DNA of 64,000 nt from Mytilus californianus (Eukaryota > Mollusca > Bivalvia > Mytilida > Mytilidae), in contig NW_026262593.1 of NCBI RefSeq assembly GCF_021869535.1, forward strand, positions 67,916,322 to 67,980,321, read 5' to 3'. The notes beneath the pieces are model-generated. The model was not told the DNA's origin. It did not search any database and was given only the letters and a program-made list of their open reading frames with translations. The position numbers and the translations under genes are program-made. Position 1 is the first letter of the stretch. Each line of letters begins with the position of its first letter. Shown here piece by piece: positions 15,201-28,745 of this stretch.

Positions 15201-16670
15201 GCTCCATTACACAGTCTATCAACAGTATTTTTCTATACCTACCGTCGGTGGTTAACATACCATATAGTACTCTTATATACCGTCTATCAACAGTATATGT
15301 CTATACCTACCGTCGGTGGTTAACGTACAATATAGTATTCATATGCACTATCTATCAACAGTATTTTTCTATACCTACCGTCGGTGGTTAACATACAATA
15401 TAGTACTCCTATATACCGTATATCAACAGTATTTGTCTATACCTACCGTCGGTGGTTAACATACAATACAGTGCTCCATTACACAGTCTATCAACAGTAT
15501 TTTTCTATACCTACCGTCGGTGGTTAACATACCATATAGTACTCTTATATACCGTCTATCAACAGTATATGTCTATACCTACCGTCGGTGGTTAACGTAC
15601 AATATAGTATTCATATGCACTATTTAATAACAGTATTTTTCTATACCTACCGTCGGTGGTTAACATTCAATATAGTACTCCTATATACCGTATATCAACA
15701 GTATTTGTCTATACCTACCGTCGGTGGTTAACATACAATACAGTGCTCCATTACACAGTCTATCAACAGTATTTTTCTATACCTACCGTCGGTGGTTAAC
15801 ATACCATATAGTACTCTTATATACCGTCTATCAACAGTATATGTCTATACCTACCGTCGGTGGTTAACGTACAATATAGTATTCATATGCACTATCTATC
15901 AACAGTATTTTTCTATACCTACCGTCGGTGGTTAACATACAATATAGTACTCCTATATACCGTATATCAACAGTATTTGTCTATACCTACCGTCGGTGGT
16001 TAACATACAATACAGTGCTCCATTACACAGTCTATCAACAGTATTTTTCTATACCTACCGTCGGTGGTTAACATACCATATAGTACTCTTATATACCGTC
16101 TATCAACAGTATATGTCTATACCTACCGTCGGTGGTTAACGTACAATATAGTATTCATATGCACTATCTATCAACAGTATTTTTCTATACCTACCGTCGG
16201 TGGTTAACATACAATATAGTACTCCTATATACCGTATATCAACAGTATTTGTCTATACCTACCGACGGTGGTTAACATACAATACAGTGCTCCATTACAC
16301 AGTCTATCAACAGTATTTTTCTATACCTACCGTCGGTGGTTAACATACCATATAGTACTCTTATATACCGTCTATCAACAGTATATGTCTATACCTACCG
16401 TCGGTGGTTAACGTACAATATAGTATTCATATGCACTATCTATCAACAGTATTTTTCTATACCTACCGTCGGTGGTTAACATACAATATAGTACTCCTAT
16501 ATACCGTATATCAACAGTATTTGTCTATACCTACCGTCGGTGGTTAACATACAATACAGTGCTCCATTACACAGTCTATCAACAGTATTTTTCTATACCT
16601 ACCGTCGGTGGTTAACATACCATATAGTACTCTTATATACTGTCTATCAACAGTATATGTCTATACCTAC
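12270..16670 (+). repeat. Segmental duplication in satellite 1, copy 2 (partner of 5.47-9.87 kb)
   Basis: This is the second copy of the block of about 4.4 kb whose diagnostic variants sit 6,798-6,799 bp upstream. The offset changes from 6,798 to 6,799 between 8,291 and 8,822, where copy 1 has a 67-bp monomer (near 8,700) and copy 2 has a 68-bp one. That single-base loss therefore happened after the duplication, or was lost from one copy by exchange. The right end lies where copy 1 goes C to A and copy 2 goes C to D (about 9,870 and 16,670). Confidence 0.85.
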
Positions 16671-19600
16671 CGTCGGTGGTTAACGTACAATATAGTATTC
16701 ATATGCACTATCTATCAACAGTATTTTTCTATACCTACCGTCGGTGGTTAACATACAATATAGTACTCCTATATACCGTATATCAACAGTATTTGTCTAT
16801 ACCTACCGTCGGTGGTTAACATACAATACAGTGCTCCATTACACAGTCTATCAACAGTATTTTTCTATACCTACCGTCGGTGGTTAACATACCATATAGT
16901 ACTCTTATATACCGTCTATCAACAGTATATGTCTATACCTACCGTCGGTGGTTAACGTACAATATAGTATTCATATGCACTATCTATCAACAGTATTTTT
17001 CTATACCTACCGTCGGTGGTTAACATACAATATAGTACTCCTATATACCGTATATCAACAGTATTTGTCTATACCTACCGACGGTGGTTAACATACAATA
17101 CAGTGCTCCATTACACAGTCTATCAACAGTATTTTTCTATACCTACCGTCGGTGGTTAACATACCATATAGTACTCTTATATACCGTCTATCAACAGTAT
17201 ATGTCTTTACCTACCGTCGGTGGTTAACGTACAATATAGTATTCATATGCACTATCTATCAACAGTATTTTTCTATACCTACCGTCGGTGGTTAACATAC
17301 AATATAGTACTCCTATATACCGTATATCAACAGTATTTGTCTATACCTACCGTCGGTGGTTAACATACAATACAGTGCTCCATTACACAGTCTATCAACA
17401 GTATTTTTCTATACCTACCGTCGGTGGTTAACATACCATATAGTACTCTTATATACTGTCTATCAACAGTATATGTCTATACCTACCGTCGGTGGTTAAC
17501 GTACAATATAGTATTCATATGCACTATCTATCAACAGTATTTTTCTATACCTACCGTCGGTGGTTAACATACAATATAGTACTCCTATATACCGTATATC
17601 AACAGTATTTGTCTATACCTACCGTCGGTGGTTAACATACAATACAGTGCTCCATTACACAGTCTATCAACAGTATTTTTCTATACCTACCGTCGGTGGT
17701 TAACATACCATATAGTACTCTTATATACCGTCTATCAACAGTATATGTCTATACCTACCGTCGGTGGTTAACGAACAATATAATATTCATATTCACTATC
17801 TATCAACAGTATTTTTCTATACCTACCGTCGGTGGTTAACATACAATATAGTACTCCTATATACCGTATATCAACAGTATTTTTCTATACCTACCGTCGG
17901 TGGTTAACATACAATATAGTACTCCTATATACCGTATATCAACAGTATTTGTCTATACCTACCGTCGGTGGTTAACATACAATACAGTGCTCCATTACAC
18001 AGTCTATCAACAGTATTTTTCTATACCTACCGTCGGTGGTTAGCATACCATATAGTATTCTTATATACCGTCTATCAACAGAATATGTCTATACCTACCG
18101 TCGGTGGTTAACGTACAATATAGTATTCATATGCACTATCTATCAACAGTATTTTTCTATACCTACCGTCGGTGGTTAACATACAATATAGTACTTCTAT
18201 ATACCGTATATCAACAGTATTTGTCTATACCTTCCGTCGGTGGTTAACATACAATACAGTGCTCCATTACACAGTCTATCAACAGTATTTTTCTATACCT
18301 ACCGTCGGTGGTTAACATACCATATAGTACTCTTATATACCGTCTATCAACAGTATATGTCTATACCTACCGTCGGTGGTTAACGTACAATATAGTATTC
18401 ATATGCACTATCTATCAACAGTATTTTTCTATACCTACCGTCGGTGGTTAACATACAATATAGTACTCCTATATACCGTATATCAACAGTATTTGTCTAT
18501 ACCTACCGTCGGTGGTTAACATACAATACAGTGCTCCATTACACAGTCTATCAACAGTATTTTTCTATACCTACCGTCGGTGGTTAACATACCATATAGT
18601 ACTCTTATATACCGTCTATCAACAGTATATGTCTATACCTACCGTCGGTGGTTAACGTACAATATAGTATTCATATGCACTATTTATCAACAGTATTTTT
18701 CTATACCTACCGTCGGTGGTTAACATTAAATATAGTACTCCTATATACCGTATATCAACAGTATTTGTCTATACCTACCGTCGGTGGTTAACATACAATA
18801 CAGTGCTCCATTACACAGTCTATCAACAGTATTTTTCTATACCTACCGTCGGTGGTTAACATACCATATAGTACTCTTATATACGTCTATCAACAGTATA
18901 TGTCTATACCTACCGTCGGTGGTTAACGTACAATATAGTATTCATATGCACTATCTATCAACAGTATTTTTCTATACCTACCGTCGGTGGTTAACATACA
19001 ATATATTACTCCTATATACCGTATATCAACAGTATTTGTCTATACATACCGTCGGTGGTTAACATACAATACAGTGCTCCATTACACAGTCTATCAACAG
19101 TATTTTTCTATACCTACCGTCGGTGGTTAACATACCATATAGTACTCTTATATACCGTCTATCAACAGTATATGTCTATACCTACCGTCGGTGGTTAACG
19201 TACAATATAGTATTCATATGCACTATCTATCAACAGTATTTTTCTATACCTACCGTCGGTGGTTAACATACAATATAGTACTCCTATATACCGTATATCA
19301 ACAGTATTTGTCTATACCTACCGACGGTGGTTAACATACAATACAGTGCTCCATTACACAGTCTATCAACAGTATTTTTCTATACCTACCGTCGGTGGTT
19401 AACATACCATATAGTACTCTTATATACTGTCTATCAACAGTATATGTCTATACCTACCGTCGGTGGTTAACGTACAATATAGTATTCATATGCACTATCT
19501 ATCAACAGTATTTTTCTATACCTACCGTCGGTGGTTAACATACAATATAGTACTCCTATATACCGTATATCAACAGTATTTGTCTATACCTACCGTCGGT

Positions 19601-22600
19601 GGTTAACATACAATACAGTGCTCCATTACACAGTCTATCAACAGTATTTTTCTATACCTACCGTCGGTGGTTAACATACCATATAGTACTCTTATATACC
19701 GTCTATCAACAGTATATGTCTATACCTACCGTCGGTGGTTAACGTACAATATAGTATTCATATGCACTATCTATCAAAAGTATTTTTCTATACCTACCGT
19801 CGGTGGTTAACATACAATTTAGTAATCCTATATACCGTATATCAACAGTATTTGTCTATACCTACCGTCGGTGGTTAACATACAATACAGTGCTCCATTA
19901 CACAGTCTATCAACAGTATTTTTCTATACCTACCGTCGGTGGTTAACATACCATATAGTACTCTTATATACCGTCTATCAACAGTATATGTCTATACCTA
20001 CCGTCGGTGGTTAACGTACAATATAGTATTCATATGCACTATCTATCAACAGTATTTTTCTATACCTACCGTCGGTGGTTAACATACAATATAGTACTCC
20101 TATATACCGTATATCAACAGTATTTGTCTATACCTACCGTCGGTGGTTAACATATAATACAGTGCTCCATTACACAGTCTATCAACAGTATTTTTCTATA
20201 CCTACCGTCGGTGGTTAACATACCATATAGTACTCTTATATACCGTCTATCAACAGTATATGTCTATACCTACCGTCGGTGGTTAACGTACAATATAGTA
20301 TTCATATGCACTATCTATCAACAGTATTTTTTTATACCTACCGTCGGTGGTTAACATACAATATAGTACTCCTATATACCGTATATCAACAGTATGTGTC
20401 TATACCTACCGTCGGTGGTTAACATACAATACAGTGCTCCATTACACAGTCTATCAACAGTATTTTCTATACCTACCGTCGGTGGTTAACATACCATATA
20501 GTACTCTTATATACCGTCTATCAACAGTATATGTCTATACCTACCGTCGGTGGTTAACGTACAATATAGTATTCATATGCACTATCTATCAACAGTATTT
20601 TTCTATACCAACCGTCGGTGGTTAACATACAATATAGTACTCCTATATACCGTATATCAACAGTATTTGTCTATACCTACCGTCGGTGGTTAACATACAA
20701 TACAGTGCTCCATTACACAGTCTATCAACAGTATTTTTCTATACCTACCGTCGGTGGTTAACATACCATATAGTACTCTTATATACCGTCTATCAACAGT
20801 ATATGTCTATACCTACCGTCGGTGGTTAACGTACAATATAGTATTCATATGCACTATCTATCAACAGTATTTTTTTATACCTACCGTCGGTGGTTAACAT
20901 ACAATATAGTACTCCTATATACCGTATATCAACAGTATTTGTCTATACCTACCGTCGGTGGTTAACATACAATACAGTGCTCCATTACACAGTCTATCAA
21001 CAGTATTTTCTATACCTACCGTCGGTGGTTAACATACCATATAGTACTCTTATATACCGTCTATCAACAGTATATGTCTATACCTACCGTCGGTGGTTAA
21101 CGTACAATATAGTATTCATATGCACTATCTATCAACAGTATTTTTCTATACCTACCGTCGTTGGTTAACATACAATATAGTACTCCTATATACCGTATAT
21201 CAACAGTATTTGTCTATACCTACCGTCGGTGGTTAACATACAATACAGTGCTCCATTACACAGTCTATCAACAGTATTTTTCTATACCTACCGTCGGTAT
21301 TTAACATACCATATAGTACTCTTAAATACCGTCTATCAACAGTATATGTCTATACCTACCGTCGGTGGTTAACGTACAATATAGTATTCATATGCACTAT
21401 TTATCAACAGTATTTTCCTATACCTACCGTCGGTGGTAAACATTCAATATAGTACTCCTATATACCGTATATCAACAGTATTTGTCTATACCTACCGTCG
21501 GTGGTTAACATACAATACAGTGCTCCATTACACAGTCTATCAACAGTATTTTTCTATACCTACCGTCGGTGGTTAACATACCATATAGTACTCTTATATA
21601 CCGTCTATCAACAGTATATGTCTATACCTACCGTCGGTGGTTAACGTACAATATAGTATTCATATGCACTATCTATCAACAGTATTTTTCTATACCTACC
21701 GTCGGTGGTTAACATACAATATAGTACTCCTATATACCGTATATCAACAGTATTTGTCTATACCTACCGACGGTGGTTAACATACAATACAGTGCTCCAT
21801 TACACAGTCTATCAACAGTATGTTTCTATACCTACCGTCGGTGGTTAACATACCATATAGTACTCTTATATACCGTCTATCAACAGTATATGTCTATACC
21901 TACCGTCGGTGGTTAACGTACAATATAGTATTCATATGCACTATCTATCAACAGTATTTTTCTATACCTACCGTCGGTGGTTAACATACAATATAGTACT
22001 TCTATATACCGTATATCAACAGTATTTGTCTATACCTTCCGTCGGTGGTTAACATACAATACAGTGCTCCATTACACAGTCTATCAACAGTATTTTTCTA
22101 TACCTACCGTCGGTGGTTAACATACCATATAGTACTCTTATATACCGTCTATCAACAGTATATGTCTATACCTACCGTCGGTGGTTAACGTACAATATAG
22201 TATTCATATGCACTATCTATCAACAGTATTTTTCTATACCTACCGTCGGTGGTTAACATACAATATAGTACTCCTATATACCGTATATCAACAGTATTTG
22301 TCTATACCTACCGTCGGTGGTTAACATACAATACAGTGCTCCATTACACAGTCTATCAACAGTATTTTTCTATACCTACCGTCGATGGTTAACATACCAT
22401 ATAGTACTCTTATATACTGTCTATCAACAGTATATGTCTATACCTACCGTCGGTGGTTAACGTACAATATAGTATTCATATGCACTATCTATCAACAGTA
22501 TTTTTCTATACCTACCGTCGGTGGTTAACATACAATATAGTACTCCTATATACCGTATATCAACAGTATTTGTCTATACCTACCGTCGGTGGTTAACATA

Positions 22601-24149
22601 CAATACAGTGCTCCATTACACAGTCTATCAACAGTATTTTTCTATACCTACCGTCGGTGGTTAACATACCATATAGTACTCTTATATACCGTCTATCAAC
22701 AGTATATGTCTATACCTACCGTCGGTGGTTAACGTACAATATAGTATTCATATGCACTATCTATCAACAGTATTTTTCTATACCTACCGTCGGTGGTTAA
22801 CATACAATTTAGTAATCCTATATACCGTATATCAACAGTATTTGTCTATACCTACCGTCGGTGGTTAACATACAATACAGTGCTCCATTACACAGTCTAT
22901 CAACAGTATTTTTCTATACCTACCGTCGGTGGTTAACATACCATATAGTACTCTTATATACCGTCTATCAACAGTATATGTCTATACCTACCGTCGGTGG
23001 TTAACGTACAATATAGTATTCATATGCACTATCTATCAACAGTATTTTTCTATACCTACCGTCGGTGGTTAACATACAATATAGTACTCCTATATACCGT
23101 ATATCAACAGTATTTGTCTATACCTACCGTCGGTGGTTAACATACAATACAGTGCTCCATTACACAGTCTATCAACAGTATTTTTCTATACCTACCGTCG
23201 GTGGTTAACATACCATATAGTACTCTTATATACCGTCTATCAACAGTATATGTCTATACCTACCGTCGGTGGTTAACGTACAATATAGTATTCATATGCA
23301 CTATCTATCAACAGTATTTTTCTATACCTACCGTCGGTGGTTAACATACAATATAGTACTCCTATATACCGTATATCAACAGTATTTGTCTATACCTACC
23401 GTCGGTGGTTAACATACAATACAGTGCTCCATTACACAGTCTATCAACAGTATTTTTCTATACCTACCGTCGGTGGTTAACATACCATATAGTACTCTTA
23501 AATACCGTCTATCAACAGTATATGTCTATACCTACCGTCGGTGGTTAACGTACAATATAGTATTCATATGCACTATTTATCAACAGTATTTTTCTATACC
23601 TACCGTCGGTGGTAAACATTCAATATAGTACTCCTATATACCGTATATCAACAGTATTTGTCTATACCTACCGTCGGTGGTTAACATACAATACAGTGCT
23701 CCATTACACAGTCTATCAACAGTATTTTTCTATACCTACCGTCGGTGGTTAACATACCATATAGTACTCTTATATACCGTCTATCAACAGTATATGTCTA
23801 TACCTACCGTCGGTGGTTAACGTACAATATAGTATTCATATGCACTATCTATCAACAGTATTTTTCTATACCTACCGTCGGTGGTTAACATACAATATAG
23901 TACTCCTATATACCGTATATCAACAGTATTTGTCTATACCTACCGACGGTGGTTAACATACAATACAGTGCTCCATTACACAGTCTATCAACAGTATTTT
24001 TCTATACCTACCGTCGGTGGTTAACATACCATATAGTACTCTTATATACCGTCTATCAACAGTATATGTCTATACCTACCTTCGGTGGTTAACGTACAAT
24101 ATAGTATTCATATGCACTATCTATCAACAGTATTTTTCTATACCTACCG

Positions 24150-25785
24150 TCGGTGGTTAACATACAATTTAGTACTCCTATATACCGTATATCAACAGTA
24201 TTTGTCTATACATACCGTCGGTGGTTAACATACAATACAGTGCTCCATTACACAGTCTATCAACAGTATTTTTCTATACCTACCGTCGGTGGTTAACATA
24301 CCATATAGTACTCTTCTATACCGTCTATCAACAGTATATGTCTATACCTACCGTCGGTGGTTAACGTACAATATAGTATTCATATGCACTATCTATCAAC
24401 AGTATTTTTCTATACCTACCGTCGGTGGTTAACATACAATATAGTACTCCTATATACCGTATATCAACAGTATTTGTCTATACCTACCGTCGGTGGTTAA
24501 CATACAATACAGTGCTCCATTACACAGTCTATGAACAGTATTTTTCTATACCTACCGTCGGTGGTTAACATACCATATAGTACTCTTATATACCGTCTAT
24601 CAACAGTATATGTCTATACCTACCGTCGGTGGTTAACGTACAATATAGTATTCATATGCACTATCTATCAACAGTATTTTTCTATACCTACCGTCGGTGG
24701 TTAACATACAATATAGTACTCCTATATACCGTATATCAACAGTATTTGTCTATACCTACCGTCGGTGGTTAACATACAATACAGTGCTCCATTACACAGT
24801 CTATCAACAGTATTTTTCTATACCTACCGTCGGTGGTTAACGTACCATATAGTACTCTTATATACCGTCTATCAACAGTATATGTCTATACCTACCGTCG
24901 GTGGTTAACGTACAATATAGTATTCATATGCACTATCTATCAACAGTATTTTTCTATACCTACCGTCGGTGGTTAACATACAATTTAGTACTCCTATATA
25001 CCGTATATCAACAGTATTTGTCTATACATACCGTCGGTGGTTAACATACAATACAGTGCTCCATTACACAGTCTATCAACAGTATTTTTCTATACCTACC
25101 GTCGGTGGTTAACATACCATATAGTACTCTTCTATACCGTCTATCAACAGTATATGTCTATACCTACCGTCGGTGGTTAACGTACAATATAGTATTCATA
25201 TGCACTATCTATCAACAGTATTTTTCTATACCTACCGTCGGTGGTTAACATACAATATAGTACTCCTATATACCGTATATCAACAGTATTTGTCTATACC
25301 TACCGTCGGTGGTTAACATACAATACAGTGCTCCATTACACAGTCTATGAACAGTATTTTTCTATACCTACCGTCGGTGGTTAACATACCATATAGTACT
25401 CTTATATACCGTCTATCAACAGTATATGTCTATACCTACCGTCGGTGGTTAACGTACAATATAGTATTCATATGCACTATCTATCAACAGTATTTTTCTA
25501 TACCTACCGTCGGTGGTTAACATACAATATAGTACTCCTATATACCGTATATCAACAGTATTTGTCTATACCTACCGTCGGTGGTTAACATACAATACAG
25601 TGCTCCATTACACAGTCTATCAACAGTATTTTTCTATACCTACCGTCGGTGGTTAACGTACCATATAGTACTCTTATATACCGTCTATCAACAGTATATG
25701 TCTATACCTACCGTCGGTGGTTAACGTACAATATAGTATTCATATGCACTATCTATCAACAGTATTTTTCTATACCTACCGTCGG
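24150..25785 (+). repeat. 816-bp (three higher-order units) tandem duplication in satellite 1
   Basis: Five private variants occur twice at a spacing of exactly 816 bp: CATACAATTTAG (24,161 and 24,977), CATACCGTCGG (24,211 and 25,027), CTCTTCTATA (24,311 and 25,127), ATGAACAG (24,531 and 25,347) and GTTAACGTACC in a C monomer (near 24,841 and 25,657). The two copies are adjacent and show no difference that I noticed, so this looks like one of the youngest events in the array. Confidence 0.85.
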
Positions 25786-27530
25786 TGGTTAACATACAAT
25801 ATAGTACTCCTATATACCGTATATCAACAGTATTTGTCTATACCTACCGTCGGTGGTTAACATACAATACAGTGCTCCATTACACAGTCTATCAACAGTA
25901 TTTTTCTATACCTACCGTCGGTGGTTAACATACCATATAGTACTCTTATATACCGTCTATCAACAGTATATGTCTATACCTACCGTCGGTGGTTAACGTA
26001 CAATATAGTATTCATATGCACTATCTATCAACAGTATTTTTCTATACCTACCGTCGGTGGTTAACATACAATATAGTACTCCTATATACCGTATATCAAC
26101 AGTATTTGTCTATACCTACCGTCGGTGGTTAACATACAATACAGTGCTCCATTACACAGTCTATCAACAGTATTTTTCTATACCTACCGTCGGTGGTTAA
26201 CATACCATATAGTACTCTTATATACCGTCTATCAACAGTATATGTCTATACCTACCGTCGGTGGTTAACGTACAATATAGTATTCATATGCACTATCTAT
26301 CAACAGTATTTTTCTATACCTACCGTCGGTGGTTAACATACAATATAGTACTCCTATATACCGTATATCAACAGTATTTGTCTATACCTACCGTCGGTGG
26401 TTAACATACAATACAGTGTTCCATTACACAGTCTAACAACAGTATTTTTCTATACCAACCGTCGGTGGTTAACATACCATATAGTACTCTTATATACCGT
26501 CTATCAACAGTATATGTCTATACCTACCGTCGGTGGTTAACGTACAATATAGTATTCATATGCACTATTTATCAACAGTATTTTTCTATACCTACCGTCG
26601 GTGGTTAACATTCAATATAGTACTCCTATATACCGTATATCAACAGTATTTGTCTATACCTACCGTCGGTGGTTAACATACAATACAGTGCTCCATTACA
26701 CAGTCTATCAACAGTATTTTTCTATACCTACCGTCGGTGGTTAACATACCATATAGTACTCTTATATACCGTCAATCAATAGTATATGTCTATACCTACC
26801 GTCGGTGGTTAACGTACAATATAGTATTTATATGCACTATCTATCAACAGTATTTTTCCATACCTACCGTCGGTGGTTAACATACAATATAGTACTCCTA
26901 TATACCGTATATCAACAGTATTTGTCTATACCTACCGACGGTGGTTAACATACAATACAGTGCTCCATTACACAGTCTATCAACAGTATTTGTTTATACC
27001 TACCGTCGGTGGTTAACATACCATATAGTACTCTTATATACCGTCTATCAACAGTATATGTCTATACCTACCGTCGGTGGTTAACGTACAATATAGTATT
27101 CATATGCACTATCTATCAACAGTATTTTTCTATACCTACCGTCGGTGGTTAACATACAATATAGTACTCCTATATACCGTATATCAACAGTATTTGTCTA
27201 TACCTACCGTCGGTGGTTAACATACAATACAGTGCTCCATTACACAGTCTATCAACAGTATTTTTCTATACCTACCGTCGGTGGTTAACATACCATATAG
27301 TACTCTTATATACCGTCTATCAACAGTATATGTCTATACCTACCGTCGGTGGTTAACGTACAATATAGTATTCATATGCACTATCTATCAACAGTATTTT
27401 TCTATACCTACCGTCGGTGGTTAACATACAATATAGTACTCCTATATACCGTATATCAACAGTATTTGTCTATACCTACCGTCGGTGGTTAACATACAAT
27501 ACAGTGCTCCATTACACAGTCTATCAACTG

Positions 27531-27548
27531 CCTTTAGGAAGCTAAAGG
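27531..27548. repeat. Perfect 7-bp hairpin at the satellite 1 boundary
   Basis: Two bases after the last satellite base lies CCTTTAG-GAAG-CTAAAGG, a perfect inverted repeat with 7-bp arms and a 4-base loop. It overlaps by three bases the left terminal repeat of the next element. It may be an end structure of that element or a breakpoint scar. Confidence 0.6.
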
Positions 27549-28012
27549 TGTAATACCACCATTGATTTTCCCCTATTAGTCTTTGTTAAATTTGCACTTT
27601 TCAAAAAATTGTGCAGAATTTATCTTTGTTTAATATAAAGAAATACTTGGCATGAGTAAAGTTTTATCCTGTCCAGTACTATGTAAAAAATTTCACATAA
27701 CATTTCATTGCATATAAGAAAATAACCATCACTGGAAGTTAACCAATCAAATTTTCCCCCTTTTTTAACCTGTGTACAAGCTTTAGTAACCATGTAACCT
27801 CAAGTTTCCAAAATATTCTATAGAAACTCAAAAAAAAAAAAAAATGGTGCTTTGAAATACCCAAGATATATGTTTATGACCCAGAAATGTTTTACTGCAA
27901 TGAAATGTAGGATCAATTACCTACAACTGTCAAATTCAAGGGAATATTTTTTTTCGACCTATTTTCGTATGCAACCCGATGTGACATACTATGATTTGGT
28001 GGTATTACACCT
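27546..28012. mobile_element. 467-bp MITE-like element with 16-bp terminal inverted repeats
   Basis: The left end reads AGGTGTAATACCACCA (27,546-27,561) and its exact reverse complement TGGTGGTATTACACCT lies at 27,997-28,012. The interior is AT-rich and holds a run of 15 A at 27,830-27,844. The only long open frame inside (27,852-28,085) begins with TTG, runs past the element's right end and resembles nothing I know. Short length, perfect terminal repeats and no coding capacity fit a non-autonomous DNA transposon. No clear target-site duplication is visible. The true ends could lie slightly outside the 16-bp arms. Its left end is within 20 bases of the end of satellite 1. Confidence 0.6.
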
Positions 28013-28390
28013 AAATCCCTATGTTTTCTGGAATCTAAGGAGCGCATTTATCCCTAATTATAGATACAAACTCATAGACAAGTAACTTTTAGCTCAAAAT
28101 AGTCTATATGGAAGCAGGACAAATCGCCCCACTGGAAAATCGCCCCACACCAAATCGACCCACTTTTTCACCAACTCGCCCCACTTTTAAAAAAATCGCC
28201 CCAAACTGGTTTACCAACTCGCCCCACTTTTGAAAAGTTTTAAATCCCGTTAATTTTTCTCCTGCCAACTCGCCCCACTTAATGAAAAAAGGTAAAATCT
28301 AGATGAATATATAATTTTCAGGTCTGCCAACTCTCCCCACTTAAAAACGAAAATTTATTAAATTATTTTTATTGACTATGAGGTGGCATG

Positions 28391-28494
28391 ACTCAATTCA
28401 TCAGGACTTTTCTATTTTTCATAAGTGGGGCGAGTTTGCAAGACTCAATTCATCAGGATTTCTCTATTTTTCACAAGTGGGGATAGTTGGCGTT
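28391..28494 (+). repeat. 52-bp tandem duplication inside the foldback element
   Basis: ACTCAATTCATCAGGA starts at 28,391 and again at 28,443. Each copy continues through CTATTTTTCA and a GTGGGG-type phrase. Copy 1 keeps GTGGGGCGAG while copy 2 has GTGGGGATAG, so they have diverged slightly. The phrases have the orientation of the right arm although they lie left of centre, which points to internal rearrangement. Confidence 0.75.
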
Positions 28495-28564
28495 CACGTC
28501 ACAGAAATACTGATACTCACTTCTTTCTGCTTTATTTTAACAAAAAGAAAAGAACTACAAAATA

Positions 28565-28745
28565 GATATAAGAAGATGTGGTATGAGTGCCAATGAGACA
28601 ACTCTCCATCCAAGTCACAATTTGTAAAAGAAAAACCATTATAGGTCAAAGTACGGTCTTCAACACGGAGCCTTGGCTCACACCGAATAGTAAGCTATAA
28701 AGGGACCAAAAATGACTAGTGTAAAACCATTCAAACGGGAAAAGC
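28565..28745 (+). repeat. Dispersed repeat of the kind abundant in mussel genomes
   Basis: The stretch contains GGTATGAGTGCCAATGAGAC, CCATTATAGGTCAAAGTACG, AACACGGAGCCTTGGCTCAC and TAGTGTAAAACCATTCAAAC. I recognise this ordered set from memory as a very common interspersed repeat in Mytilus sequence; I could not search for it. It sits in the loop of the foldback element, either as captured cargo or as part of a larger composite. No coding potential or clear polymerase III boxes were identified. It is the strongest clue to the organism. Confidence 0.6.

Larger units (their letters stand above)
1..27528 (+). repeat. Satellite 1 array: 68-bp monomers in a four-monomer (272-bp) higher-order repeat
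   Basis: The stretch is an uninterrupted head-to-tail array of 68-bp monomers, about 405 copies by length. Four monomer types follow one another in the order A, B, C, D. After the shared start AC, A reads ATACAATATAGTACTCC, B reads ATACAATACAGTGCTCC, C reads ATACCATATAGTACTCT and D reads GTACAATATAGTATTCA. The same type returns every 272 bp, and copies of one type are nearly identical. A few monomers are 67 bp. The array enters the window already in progress, inside a C monomer, and stops abruptly in a B monomer after CTATCAAC at 27,528. Order breaks include A to C near 168, C to A near 2,070, 9,870 and 12,120, and B to B near 6,000, 10,555, 11,439 and 12,799. No gene or interspersed element lies inside. 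Long higher-order satellites are typical of heterochromatin and centromeres; that role is only a possibility here. Confidence 0.99.

Noticed and set aside
294..21168. Repeated open frames of 80-115 codons in satellite 1 (for example 294-572, 2,333-2,680, 13,277-13,555)
   Set aside because: They start at GTG of the core, not ATG. Since 68 is 2 mod 3, a frame meets the core's GGT-TAA stop about every three monomers. The longer frames persist where a 67-bp monomer shifts the register. They are by-products of the repeat with no coding signal.
1..27528. CRISPR-like pattern: a conserved 25-bp box separated by about 43 bp
   Set aside because: The spacers fall into only four types that recur in fixed order, the context is eukaryotic and no cas genes are present. 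It is a higher-order satellite.
27852..28085. 77-codon open frame as a gene
   Set aside because: It starts at TTG, crosses the terminal repeat of the 467-bp element, has no recognisable domain and sits in AT-rich transposon-like sequence.
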